Of a DNA stretch of 64,000 nt, positions 51,401-63,552 are shown in pieces (positions within the stretch are counted from its first letter, which is position 1; every line of letters begins with the position of its first letter). The DNA is from Diphasiastrum complanatum. Taxonomy: Eukaryota > Streptophyta > Lycopodiopsida > Lycopodiales > Lycopodiaceae. The stretch covers positions 67,357,940 to 67,421,939 of the forward strand of contig CM055095.1 of assembly GCA_029204225.1 (NCBI GenBank), in the 5' to 3' direction. Both the position numbers and the translations under genes were made by a program. The notes beneath the pieces are model-generated. The model searched no databases. It saw only the letters and a list, made by a program, of their open reading frames with translations, and was not told the DNA's origin.

Positions 51401-52190
51401 TTATCTTCTTGCAGCAACATAGTGATAACTCTAGTAAAAGTTAAATCTGAGTGTGCCGATATGATCATCACCCAGTTCTCATATGTGGAGGGCAATCTTG
51501 AAAGCAATGTCATAATTGCATCCTCATCATCTATGACTGATCTGACAGGGCCATCTGTTGCAAGAGATTCTTAAACTGGTTAATGTGACTCTGAAGAGAA
51601 TCACCATTAGACATCTTGAATGTGAAGAATTTCCTTTGTAGATATAACTTAGTAGTTACATCTCTCACGTCATATATTGAGTTCAGGATGTCCCAAACTT
51701 CTTTTGAAGTTTTAGCTTCAGCTATGTGTCCAATCTTTGTATCTGATATATTGAGGATAATAAGTGCAAAAGCTTTACCATCCTTCGATTTTCACTTTGA
51801 GTCTTTTGTGTCGTCTTCAGGTTTTACTTCTATAGTTGTAACAACATCCCATAACTTGTTGGCGATTAGCAAGGTCTTTATCTTAAATTTCCACAAATGA
51901 TAATTGGATCCATTCATCTTGTCTGCAATAAGACCAGCTTTATTTTGAGAATCCATCTGGAACTTAGTCTGTCGATTTATCGGTGACGCTAAGATGTAGT
52001 AATGCCAACAATAGGAAATCAATTCTCTGATATTAAAACGATGAATGAAACGGAAGAATGTGATATCAAGTTGATATTGTGAAAGATATCAAGTATTAGA
52101 GCTTTCGCTCTAATATCGAAACAGTATTATGCCGTGATAGAGATCACAGACTAAAACTGCCACAGGCGACAGTGTTGCAAAAAAGTGTTA
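48411..52190 (-). mobile_element. Copia family A interior (gag-pol), best preserved element
   Basis: Minus-strand order: leader (52012-52143), gag (from about 51950: MNGSNYHLWKFKIKTLL, with a CCHC knuckle near 51210), protease (WFFDSGATQYMTN, near 51060), GAG-pre-integrase and integrase (LPICHSCIFGKQ near 50540; TLRSDNRGEYIS near 50270; LAERKNRTLVESAKCML near 50140), reverse transcriptase (KLHKALCGLKQFARAW near 49550) and RNase H (SRKQSSIALSSTESEYITAA near 48770; EEVRLQYHRMQDMTTDIFTK near 48510). The 5' LTR is reduced to a piece of about 40 bp near 52150. Broken in several places, but all Copia domains remain in order. Confidence 0.92.
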
Positions 52191-52194
52191 GATG

Positions 52195-52960
52195 TTGAAT
52201 CATAAGCATGTAATTGAATCTAAAATACTCAGTAATTCTCATGGGAACGATCTTCCATGTGACATGTAAAGAATCCTCTTCCATTCTTGATGATATGCAA
52301 GTGCTTAGATTTGAAGTTAGATAGGAAAACTCACTACATCTATTTGTTTTGATGGTTCTTGTGGTGAATCTTCTTTTTCTTTTGCTTCTTGAGGTTTTTC
52401 TTAGAAAATAAAGCTTGGTTCTCTGAGGTGGCACTGATTGCTGACTCTCTCCTCCTTGCTTCTTCTTGTAGCAAGATTGCAATAACTCTTGAAAGAGCTA
52501 TCTCTACTTGTGCACACACTATCAACTTTCACATGAAGCTAGTAATCTTGATAGTAGTTCATTACTACATCTGAATCTTGGACATCACATCCTATTGCAC
52601 CCAGAGAATTTTTTCTTTTTTATGTAGAAGCAACTTAGTTGAAACATCTCCAACATCATAAAAAGTGTCTAAATATCCCATACTTCCTTGGAGTTTGAGC
52701 TTTGGAACATATTGACCTAGCAATGAGTCTTGTATGCTCAAGATCAGTAAGGCAAAGGCTTTGCCAACCTTTAATTTCAACTTTATAAGTGTTTGCTAGT
52801 TAGTTAGAGGTTCTTCCTCTGTTCCTTCTATGACTTCCCATAGTTCTTTAGCCAATACCATGACTTTCATCTTGAATCTTCACATATGGTAGTTAATTTC
52901 ATTTAGTTTGTCTATGATAGACATTGTATTATTGGAGGAATCCGTGTGGATACTAAAGTA
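52195..52960 (-). mobile_element. Second Copia gag fragment
   Basis: The minus strand carries the gag of a related family (HMWRFKMKVMVLAKELW near 52870, then KVGKAFALLILSIQDSLLGQ near 52760, then VEIALSRVIAILLQEEARRR near 52490). It abuts the family A element. No LTR is recognised at 52.96-53.0 kb. Confidence 0.75.
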
Positions 52961-53271
52961 CCTTCAATTTGGGCGTTATACCCTGCTGAGGTAGTGCACT
53001 ACAACAAGTAAAAAAATAGCTTCTGAAGAAGCCTTGAATGGATGTCTACCACAAATCACCATGTCTTAGTTAGCCTACTAATCAAATCTACAAGAGGGAG
53101 TTCTATTCTTTATAACGGTGCTACATACAAGAACAAAAAGCAATAGCTTGATGTCCATCAATTATAAAAGTACTTGTAACAATTCCAAGAACCTTTGCAA
53201 ATGTGTGTTACTCTTTCATAAGCATTAGTTTGGCCACAGTTAACCAAACCCTAGCTGTAGCTAGTCGTAGT

Positions 53272-53272
<1 letters not shown>

Positions 53273-53360
<88 letters not shown>
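53273..53360. repeat. (CA)n(GA)n compound microsatellite
   Basis: Six CA units followed by about 38 GA units. Confidence 0.95.
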
Positions 53361-53364
<4 letters not shown>

Positions 53365-53664
53365 CTCCTCTTGACAAGTCAAGACCAAAACCTTTTAAGA
53401 CCCTTTATTCATAAACCAACAAGGAAAGACATAGCTGATCCCGACAGAAAGGACGTTTTTGGACAAACGGTGTCAGAATTGAGCTGCAAATGAACCTGTG
53501 GGTTCGTGTCGAGCCCACAAACCAATGGACACCTCCCGTCCGAAGTTCTGATGTAGGCCTGCCCCATGGCAAGTCATGCAAGCTTGGTTGCCATGTGACA
53601 AACCACGTAGTTCTAACATAGGCTTACGTGGCAAGCCAACCAAGCTCTGCCACGTAGGCCTGAG

Positions 53665-53666
<2 letters not shown>

Positions 53667-53749
<83 letters not shown>
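53667..53749. repeat. (GA)n tract of the satellite unit
   Basis: Eighty-three bases of GA between the unit marker 'tgagtgga' and the unit start. Confidence 0.95.
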
Positions 53750-53751
<2 letters not shown>

Positions 53752-55214
53752 GGGCGTCGAAAGTTGCCACATAGGCCTGCCATGTGGAAAACCATGTAGG
53801 CTTGGGACTGTCCATGTGGCAGGCCACATAGGCTTACCATAGGCATGTGTGGCCTGCCACATGGCCTACCATAGGCTTGTGTAGTAGGCTACATAGGCCT
53901 ACTATCTAGCAAGCCTATCATAGATTGCCACATGGCAAGCCAGGTAGGCCTGCCACATGGCAAATCATGCAAGCTTGGGGTTTGCCACATGGCAAGCTAT
54001 GTCAGCCTACCATAAGCTTGTGCGACAAGCGAACAAAGCTCTACCATATAGACCTGAGTGGACCTAGAGAGAGAGAGAGATATAGAGAGGTGGACTCGAA
54101 AGCTGACACATGGCAAGCCATGTAGGCCCACCATAGGCCTGCATGGCATACCACATAGGCATGGCATAGGCCTCATGTCTGCTATGCAAGCATGTTGTAG
54201 GTTGCCACATAGGCTTGTCATAGGCTTGTGTGGCAAGCCAACTAGGCTTTGTCACGTAGGCTTGAGTGGACATAGAGAGAGAAAGAGGTGGGGCTCGCAA
54301 GCTACCACTTGGCAAGCCACATAGGCCTGCCATGTGGAAAACCATGTAGGGTTGATACTTCCCATGTTGTAAGCCATGTAGGACTACCGTAGGCTTGTGT
54401 AGCAAAGCCACATAGGCATGTCATAGATCTACTATCTGCCAATCTTGTCGTAGGCTGCCACGTGGAAAGCCACGTAGGTCTACCACGTGGCAAGTCTTGC
54501 AAGCTTAGAATTTGCCATGTGACAAACCACGTAGGTCTAACATAGGCTTGTGTGGCAAGCCAACCGGGCTTTGCCACGTAGGCCTGAGTCGACCTAGAGA
54601 GAGAAAGAAGTGGGGCTCAAAAGATGCCACGTTGCAAGCCACGTAGGCCTACTATAGGCTTGTGTGACTTGCCACATTGCCTACCATAGGCTTGTGTAAC
54701 GGCCACATAGGCCTGCTATCTACCAAACCTATCATAGGCTGCCACATGGCAAGTCACATATGGCTGCCATGTGGCAGATCATGCAAGCTTGGGATTAGCC
54801 ATGTGGCAAGCCACGTAGGCCCATCATAGGCTGACAAGCCAACCAGGCTCTGCCTACGTGGTTGCTATCTGCTAAGCCTGTCACACATTACCACGTGGCA
54901 AGCCATGTAGTTCTGCCAGATGGCAAATCATGCAGGCTTGAGTTTTGTCATGTGGCAAGCATGTAGGCCTACCATAAGCTTGTATGGCAAGCAAACCGGG
55001 CTCTGCCACGTAGGTTTGAGTGGACCTAGAGAGAGATATATAGATGGGCTTGATAGTTGCCATGCAGGCCTACCATAGGCTTGTGTGGCAGGCCACATAG
55101 GCATGGCATATGTCTGATGTCTGCCACGCAAGCATGTTGCAAGCTACCACATAGGCTTGCCATAGGCTTGTGTGGCAAGCCAACCAAGCTCTGCCATGTA
55201 GACTTGAGTGGACC

Positions 55215-55215
<1 letters not shown>

Positions 55216-55249
<34 letters not shown>
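55216..55249. repeat. (GA)n tract of the satellite unit
   Basis: Thirty-four bases of GA following GTGGACCT. Confidence 0.95.
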
Positions 55250-55251
<2 letters not shown>

Positions 55252-55371
55252 GGGGCACACAAGTTGCCACGTGGCAAGCCACATAGGCATGTCATGAGTC
55301 AAACCACGTAGGCTTGGGACTTGCCATGTGGAAAGCCACGTAGGCCTATCATAGGCTTGTGTGGTAGGTCA

Positions 55372-56233
55372 TGTTGAAAATTATCACTTCTCACTTGACA
55401 TTGGTTATTGTAAATATTGATCAAACATTAGAATAATGTTGATGATCTAATTTCACACGTGTGGAGCCTGTTCTCACGCGTGAAAGGACGTCCTTTTCAT
55501 ACTTGTATATATCTAAATTGATTCTGTATCAATCTAATTAGTGTGAACATGATATAACTAGTTTTTAATCAAGTTGACTAGTCACCTAGAAATTAGCTTT
55601 TCCTTGCATGTGCATGAGTAAATGCTCCTACATGGCAAGTGGATGTTCACACGTGTGTATAGAGTACTAGAAGATAAGAGTTGACCATTTTCCTTAGATC
55701 CTATTATGTAGGAAATATTCCTATATTATAGGAGACTAGCTTTTTGGATTTTAGCCATATTCTAGAAGGTCAACTTTGGATAAGGATCAATGATGGATCA
55801 AATGGATAAATCTGAGTGATGTGGCACTCTTCACACGTGTGAAGACCTGTTGAACTGTACCAGACTCGTGGATGTACTTGATCCATAAAAGGATCATCAT
55901 TTCGCTAAGAAGATTGATGAGACTTTTGCATTCTACACTTTTGTGAGGTTTCTAGTTATTTGTCTTGTGATTTCTATGAATGATTGCTATCTAGGATTAT
56001 TGTACTTGTTGTTTCAGGTGCAGGCCATACTGTGGACAGTACTCCACATGTGTGAGGCCGCTCTCACTAATTAATGATGTGTTGATCCATTGCTCTTGCT
56101 TAAATCCAAGTGTAGTGAATCTGGATCAAGATCTAATGTGTAGAACTTGATAGATCCATTGATTAAGCAACCAATAACTCTCTATGATTGTAAAATATAA
56201 TTATTATTGTCCTAAAAACTGTAAAATTTATCT
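55372..56233. mobile_element. 862-bp insertion in the satellite, possible solo LTR
   Basis: Satellite sequence stops at GGTCA (55367-55371) and resumes after a second GGTCA (56234-56238), so the block between looks inserted with a 5-bp target duplication. It starts TGTTGAAAATTATC and has no reading frame. Size, TG start and 5-bp duplication fit a solo LTR; the other end is not a clean CA. It carries four CACACGTGTG-like palindromes (55454, 55648, 55832, 56045). Confidence 0.55.
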
Positions 56234-56494
<261 letters not shown>

Positions 56495-56924
56495 GAGAGA
56501 GGCCCCTTCACAACCGGTTTTTCCTTCATAAAAATACATTTTTATATAATTTAAAAAACCCTTCAAATTCTTGATAATGAAAGTCCCATTTGTTTAACAC
56601 CTTTCACCATGAAAGTATGTACATGCACTTCAAAACACTATGTGTGTTGGTTAATGATAATTTGAATTTGGAGTGAGCCCCTTCGATGCATGCTTGGGGA
56701 GGAGGGCGATGCATCATTTTTCATACATGCATCCTCCTCCCCAAGTTTTTTAGCTCAAAAAATGTGTATGCATGGGTGAGGGGAGGAGGATGCATAGGTC
56801 CCCTCACCCATACCCCTTGGTACCCTCTTGCTTGCTATATGTTGGAGAGGGTGCTATACAATATAAAGTACCTAATTTTTTGGTTTTTTTAAGTGAGGGT
56901 GATGTTTCAAGTGCTAAGGTCTAA

Positions 56925-56925
<1 letters not shown>

Positions 56926-56997
<72 letters not shown>

Positions 56998-57026
56998 GGC
57001 GTGCACACGCGTGTGTGTGTGCACGC
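56926..57026. repeat. (GT)n microsatellite with GC/GT end
   Basis: About 34 GT units followed by an imperfect GCGCGGGCGTGCACACGCGT stretch. Confidence 0.95.
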
Positions 57027-57239
57027 TAGAATGGCATTGATAAAGAATTGGATGACGTAAGAACAAAATTCATAGCATGCAATGATAAGAAACACAATAA
57101 AATGGAAAAGCTTCTAGGAGTGGTCACATAACAATTTGAGAAGGTGGCTAGTATGGAGCCAGTACTCTCATTTGGTTTTGAGAACTTGCACTTGTTGACA
57201 TGCTCCATCTTGGCAAACGATGTTTAGAAAAGATGGTTG

Positions 57240-57600
57240 GACATGAGTTTAAATTATGTGCTGGATCGAAATAAACATAGGGTCGAAATAGGTAGGGTCA
57301 GAATTTTGACCCGAAGGGTCAAAATAGACAGATTCGATTCGAGCCATCGATTCAAGCGAAGTTCAAAACGAATCTCAATTCTTAGGGATGAAATAGATTT
57401 TGATCAAGGCTTTGTAAATGGCTTGTAATTCTACAAACTGTTTCGATTTCTTGGTAATTCTGCAAACTGTCAATTGCCTTGTAATTTTGCAAGCTTTTAG
57501 AAACAATGTACATTTGCATACTTGACAAGTCCTTATTTAAAATAAATCAAACCCCTCTTAATGAGAATTCTTGTAACTTCCTTCTCCTTAACCTAATCAT
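57240..57600 (-). mobile_element. Probable LTR end of Copia family C
   Basis: Lies directly beyond the end of the Copia relic at 57.6-59.3 kb and shares phrases with 39.7-40.06 kb in inverted orientation ('gtaattctacaaactgtttcg', 'gggtcaaaatagac'). Boundaries are uncertain. Confidence 0.45.
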
Positions 57601-59290
57601 CTCACAAAATTTATTGTGGCTTCTGAATTTAGAGCCTTGGTGAATATGTCTACAAGCATGAACTGTGTTTTGTAGAAAATCTGAATGACTTCTCTAAATT
57701 AAGATTTTCTCTATGATATAATGATATTTAATCTCAATACTTAATCTCAATATGCTTACTCTTGGAATGAAACCTAGAATGAATGACTGCAAATGCATTG
57801 CCAGGCCTGGTACAAATTATGGCATACCTTAGAGATTCAATAAGTAATTAAAATGGATATTGCTATATTTTTTGTTTTTCGACACCTATATGAGGGCACT
57901 GTTCCTTAAACAATTTTGATCCTGTAACCACTAGAAAATTTACAATCTTACAATCTTGAAATTGATAGTCATGCAATGGATTTTCAATATATCGTTGTTG
58001 ACTTAAACATTATATTTGTGATGTCTCTATGGATTTGGATGTCAAGAAAAAATGTGATTCATCTAAATCTATCAAATTCATTTGACATCATAGCTTTACC
58101 TCCTTGATAAATTTGATGTCATTGCCAAAAACCAATGTGTCATCAACATACAACGTAACAATTATATAGGAAATTGTGATGGCATTAAAATATACATTTG
58201 AATAAGATGAGCTTGGTAATAAAATATGATTTATAAATAAGGAACGAATCCTTTGGAACCATGTTTGTGATGATTGTTTCAGTCTATACATGGCCTTATG
58301 GAGTTTGCACACCATATGCTCATTGCCATTCAACTCATAGCTTTTGGGTTGGTGCATGTAGATATCCTCTTCAATAACTCCATTTACAAAAGCTGTGTGC
58401 ACATCTACTTGGTGAATTTTTAGGTTCTACGTAGCTACATAGGATAGTGATAGTCTGATAGAAGATAATTTAATTGTGATTTTGTAGCTAATTATGAACA
58501 CCCACTTGTAGTCAATGATGTGCTTGAAGGGTGGCAGCTCCATAATTGTCCAAGTCTAGTTTTTGATAAGGAGTTGATATTCCTTATTGATGATCTCCTT
58601 CCAAAGATCTCAACGATCTACTCCATAACCTCTTGGTAGGTTGCAAGCTCTTGTGTAAAGTAGCATGCTGATTTGTCAATAAAGCTAGTTGGAGGAGCCC
58701 TTGTCCTTCTAGATCTTCTTGGAATGACAGTTTTAGATTGTTGTGGTTGCTCAAGCTATCTTTGGTCTTCTTCCTCTAGTTCACTCTCAATCAAGTGAAT
58801 TTTTGAAGCCTCTACATCAATAGGATTTGAAGGTTCTGCTAAAATATTTTCATTATCTTTAAGGTTCAAGAATTGGTCTTCAAGGAAGATGACATCCCTG
58901 ATCACAAAAATATTTCTTGTAATGTGTTATAAAGCTTATAAGAGCTGAATAACCAACAAGGACAATTTTGTTGCTAGAGTTATCTAGCCTCTTTCTTATC
59001 CCACTTGGAATATGAGCATAAGCTATGCAACCAAAAACTTTAAGACTCTTGACAGATGGTTTATGCCTCCGATCCAAATCTTAGTGGGTGTCTGATTATT
59101 CAAAATTTTAGTAGTATATATATTCTGAATATAGGTAGTCGTGGCAATAGCTTTAGCCCAAAAAAGTTTTAGAAGTGATCCATGTGTAAGCATGGATTGC
59201 ATGTATGGTTTGAAGCAGGCTCCTCTTGCATGGTATGGACACATTGATGAGTACTTCTAAGTAAGGTTTTACATGTATTGTATCAGATTT
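57601..59290 (-). mobile_element. Copia family C pol relic
   Basis: Minus-strand order: integrase end (SLLKLFWAKAIATTTYIQN near 59160; VKSLKVFGCIAYAHIPSGIR near 59030), reverse transcriptase (VCKLHKAMYRLKQSSQTWFQ near 58280; VTLYVDDTLVFGND near 58130) and remains of RNase H near 57.6-57.9 kb. Broken, gag absent. Old. Confidence 0.82.
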
Positions 59291-60630
59291 AAACCTCTAT
59301 AAACTTGTTAGATTTGCTCAAGAAGTTACGTGAACCATGCTTTATCTATCTATAGATACGAAGGAACTTTTGCAAATATGAATTTTTTGGAACGACTCGA
59401 ATTTCGAGGCTCGAATTTCTCTAGACTCAAATTTTTGGGCTAAGACGAATAGATGGTGGCGCAAGATCTACAATTAATAATTTTGAAGTTGGATTTAGAG
59501 ATTGCTAGACGATGCATACTCTTCTTACAAACAATATGCTTTGGGCTGCAGTTGGCTGACTCCATGCACGACCTGAGCGGGCCCTAAGTCTACACAATTA
59601 AGTGTGCATTCTAGGAGTCAACTGATGCAACTAGGTGAAACACGATACACGCTACCTACATGAGTCCAATCGGCACCATTCAATACAGTATGATACTTTA
59701 TATTTGTCTGGTTGTTACTCTCAAATCTGAACTATAATGCATTTTGAGTGAAGAGCATTAGGCATTGGTCACGATTGGGATCCTAGTTGTCTGAGCATAA
59801 TATGAGCATAGTCTCTTTAATGAATCTTGATCTAAAACTATTTGTACATCGAAAGCAATAACACTTGCATCATAGAATATAAAGTGAGAGCTGGAGCCAA
59901 AGGGTGCTGCATGGTATGCTACCCATTCCCTCAACCTCTGAGGGATTATGTTTCTATAGAGAGATGATCCACAATAGAGATAATTGTACTTGAATGGGGG
60001 ATCAAATGAACTGGCATTGTATTCTCATGCTTTTTCTGTGAGAGCAACTAAGAGTTCTGGAGGTTGATCTTCACCGTGAGTAGCATGCAGGATGAACTCT
60101 CCCCTAGAGAATCCGATCCTAGAGTATCCCTACTGGCCCTAGCTATTGCCTGGATGCACTCTCACAGTTCACTCTCATGCTTCGTCTTTGATCTGGGTCT
60201 TTGATCTGATATCTCTTCTTGGTTGCGCTCTTCTTCTGTTGTTTGCTGGCCCGATCTGCTACTGCACCATGGTCGCTCTCTTTTGTGAGGAGTGATAGAT
60301 ACATGCAATGTTGGCAGGGCACGTTTGGTTGCAGCAACGATGGAAGCTTATTCCAAGAGAGATTCCAAGCTAAAAACAATTGTTCCAATCCATACGACTC
60401 TCTCCCCCTATGGGTAATGATGGATGTCTCCTCTTCATCCTCTTTAACTTTGAATGATAATGATTGCTTTTATGGTAAGCCACATGTCAGCGAACTCTTG
60501 GTTCTTTTGAAAATCCTCTCTCATGATAGATTATTACTCTCTGTGGGAGGAGGTGTGTTTTAAGGTCAATGAGAAACACAAAAGAGTTTTTATTGAAAAT
60601 ACGCTACTCTGGCAATTAGGAATAAATTTA
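59291..60630. other. No gene recognised
   Basis: Frames on both strands at 60.14-60.56 kb lack family motifs. The stretch lies downstream of the galactan synthase relic but does not continue it. Confidence 0.45.
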
Positions 60631-60632
60631 GA

Positions 60633-61147
60633 CAACTTTGAGGGGTAGTGTATCAACAAAGGTACAGTTCACAACTACTACCGTGTATATTCTCCCGTAT
60701 TTTCAATATGGGAGAATTTTCCATTCCTTTGTCTTTTTAACATGCTGTTGCCCACCCGTTGGGATCCAATCACAATTAGAGCTTGCATTGCCAAATATAT
60801 GCAATGGCTTTGATGCCAATCCCACTATTGCAAATGTGTTTGATCCACCTTTGTACGTGTCCATATGGACGAAGGTAGGGTTGGATATGGCGTTGGGTGG
60901 CATAGATTGAAGGACGTGGAATGTTGGGAATATCACCATCCATATCCAGCTTCTGGATTGTTACAGGTGGGTAGGAGATGATATCATTGTGACCCAGGAA
61001 AGGTATTATTTTGGCTGTTAGACTTAGGTGGGGCTGCATTAATCTAATGTCGATCAGATTGTCTTTTTCGAAGTACAACAGCTTCACAAGGAGCAGGAGG
61101 AGGAATCATGCCAATGCTGAGATGCTAAGAAGTGCTTTCAGCTTCAT
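60633..61147 (-). pseudogene. Galactan beta-1,4-galactosyltransferase (GALS, GT92) pseudogene, N-terminal part
   Basis: GALS enzymes add beta-1,4-galactose to pectic galactan in the Golgi. This minus-strand copy has the N-terminal membrane stretch (FLLLLLVKLLYF, near 61100), SYPPVTIQKL (near 60970), then FVHMDTYKGGSNTFAIVGLA and SKPLHIFG (60790-60870), KILPY (near 60710) and KYGRIYTVVVVNCTF (60650-60702). Known GALS proteins have closely similar FVQM-YRGGPNTFAI-GLASKP and YGRVYTVVVVNCTF stretches. The copy is dead: in-frame TGA at 61106-61108, a frame change near 60.93 kb, and TGA at 60703-60705 where family members have Trp (TGG to TGA would explain it). The catalytic two thirds of the protein is missing. 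I place it in the family from memory of its motifs. Confidence 0.8.
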
Positions 61148-61667
<520 letters not shown>

Positions 61668-61760
61668 TTACTAGACTCTATTGAATTATTGGTTTGGATT
61701 TAGGGTTTTTGTAAGCAAGTGTTAAGAATACTTTTATAAAACCACCAATTTACAACAAAC

Positions 61761-61880
61761 GGATCATCGGCCGCCACCTAGACCGGTCGTCATTGCCCAT
61801 CAACGACATACCGAATTTCCAAATCATCGACCGTCACCTTGATCGGCCGCCATCGCCCGTCAACGACGGGCACGATTTAC
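61761..61880. repeat. 60-bp GC-rich tandem duplication
   Basis: Units 61761-61820 and 61821-61880 align base for base ('atcatcg.ccg.cacct.gatcgg.cg.cat.gccc.tcaacgac'), with about a quarter of positions changed. Confidence 0.85.
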
Positions 61881-61885
61881 TAGTG

Positions 61886-61887
61886 TA

Positions 61888-61918
<31 letters not shown>
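61886..61918. repeat. (AC)n(GC)n microsatellite
   Basis: About nine AC units followed by seven GC units, a sequence prone to Z-DNA. Confidence 0.95.
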
Positions 61919-61919
<1 letters not shown>

Positions 61920-62179
61920 AGGCCCACATACATGATGCTTCCTTTCATGTAGAAAATCCTTTTGTATTAACTCCATCCATCCAACAACTTGGTGGTTTCC
62001 ATCCCAACATACAAACATACAAATTGACAAGTCCACCAACCATTGTACATCATATTTTACTTTTCTTGAGCATATTAGCATTGTTTATTTAGCCTCTATA
62101 TGCATTTTTATTTTTAGCAATTTTTTTGTGTATTTGTTCATGCATCAAAGGCGGATCTGGTACTAGTTTATGAGTCGAC

Positions 62180-62930
62180 ATTTGTTTATTGAATACTATT
62201 GAAGTTCAAATGGCCTAATCTGAAATGCCAAAGCATATCAGATGATTCAGAAGTTGAGGTGTGAAGAGCTTGATTGTTGAAAGAATAATAGTGGGTGAGT
62301 TTGTAGATATTGCCACTTCTTCTCCCGAAAGCTAGAACTTTCCGAGTTTTGTCAAGGATGGTGCAGCCGGTTGTATCAAATTTGACTCTCTGACCTGAAT
62401 CAGTGGTTCTGCTAACTGAGAGTAGATTCTTGGTCAGATTTGGAATGTGGAGAACGTTACGACAACTTGTTGACTTCACCTTTCTGAAATTCGATTCTGA
62501 CTGTTCCTTCACTTTAAATCGAATGTGATGAGTTGTCGCCAAGTTGCACAACTCAAGAGTGGGTGACAGATTTATAATCTTTGAACTAGTCTTGATGGTG
62601 AGTCATGTGTTGAGTTGCTCCAGAATCAAGATACCAGGAATCGATATCATGTTGTTCTCCGACCTTGGTCATAAAGGTTGCTTCATCTTCCTCTTGTTGT
62701 TGTATCGAAAAACTAGTTGAGGCAGAATTCGCTTGTTGTTGGAACTGCTTGTTCTTCTCATTGTTGATTAATTTTAAAGTTCTGCAGTCCTTGATCTCAT
62801 GTCCAGTTCTCTTGTAGTATCTGCATAAAAGTTTCTGCTTTGGTTGGAAAGATGAAGAGTTCGAATTTGACCCTGAGCCTCAATTTGACCCTAAGCCAAA
62901 ATTCGAGCCTTAGTCAAAATTCTTAGAAGT
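62180..62930 (-). mobile_element. Copia fragment: gag end, protease, pre-integrase
   Basis: Minus strand: a zinc-knuckle region (near 62790-62830), protease/pre-integrase stretch VLHIPNLTKNLLSVSRTTDS (near 62420) and MLWHFRLGHLNFNSIQ (near 62200). It is cut at about 62.18 kb. The protein resembles family A but is a separate line. Fossil. Confidence 0.8.
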
Positions 62931-63020
62931 AACCATATAAAAATATCATAGGAGAAATGTTATACTTAGACTAACTCACAATTCTAGCAAAAGTGCAAAG
63001 GAGTCAGTGCCATGTGTCTT

Positions 63021-63135
63021 CATTTAGATGCTAAACCCAACGGGGTTGGCTCAACTGGTTAGCTTGGCATCCAAAGTTTCTTTGGTCCCAGGTTCGAGCC
63101 TCCCCTTGGAAACCAAGCAGCATTTAGATGCTAAA
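63021..63135 (+). mobile_element. Very short tRNA-like SINE, copy 2, with target-site duplications
   Basis: The body is 63036-63120 (85 bp) between identical 15-bp duplications CATTTAGATGCTAAA (63021-63035, 63121-63135). A-box-like TGGCTCAACTGG, B box GGTTCGAGCC. Three small hairpins can be drawn: CCAAC/GTTGG at the 5' end, CCAAAG-TTT-CTTTGG in the middle, CTTGG-AAA-CCAAG at the 3' end. No tail. The SAUR paralogue region at about 32230-32250 lacks the insert. Confidence 0.87.
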
Positions 63136-63552
63136 TGCAACAAGAGTACCCATAATGCTTCAACAATCGTACCCATAGTGTAGCAAACTTCCAAATTAAT
63201 GTGGAAAACATGAGAAATGTGAATCAATTAAGGCTCTTTTTGCTGAAGTTTTATAGATATGGATATCCCTCCGCTGTTTTAGCAATGCAAATTAGCGACC
63301 TATCTGGCAGTGAAGCTGTGATGATCATCCCTCTAGTTGGTTGCCTGGTATTTATGTTGTTATGTAGAAGATAGAATGAAATTTGGACCAGGTAAAATCC
63401 ATCTATGTTCACACAATAGCTTTTAGCACATTCTGCGTGCATTATTAGCATCAGGTAGCTTCAACCATTTGCATTTGGATTGAGCACCCGCTAGCTCAAT
63501 CCATCCGAACCAGCTTAAGAAAGGATTAGATTAGATGATGCATGCAACTTCT
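63136..63552 (-). other. 3' flank of SAUR copy 2
   Basis: Matches 32.23-32.8 kb in patches; see the entry for the flank of copy 1. Confidence 0.7.

Larger units (their letters stand above)
53515..55372. repeat. Satellite-like array with built-in GA tracts
   Basis: A core such as CCACGTGGCAAGCCACGTAG, followed by 'gcctaccataggcttgtgtggcaagcc', recurs dozens of times with much variation. Larger units end in 'ctctgccacgtaggc.tgagtggacctagagag'; this marker stands near 53651, 54056, 54267, 54586, 55018 and 55209, spacings of about 405, 211, 319, 432 and 191. After each marker comes a GA tract of very different length (about 9 to 83 bp), then usually 'tgggctcgaaag.tgccac'. The frames it yields are not genes. 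Confidence 0.9.

Noticed and set aside
54064-55311. Frames within the satellite array on both strands (for example HGKPHRH and GLPRGN repeats)
   Set aside because: They are by-products of the repeat unit; unit lengths are not multiples of three throughout.
60689-60716. Near-palindrome ATTCTCCCGTATT/AATATGGGAGAAT considered as a terminator or regulatory hairpin
   Set aside because: It lies within the conserved coding part of the GALS relic and is explained by that sequence.
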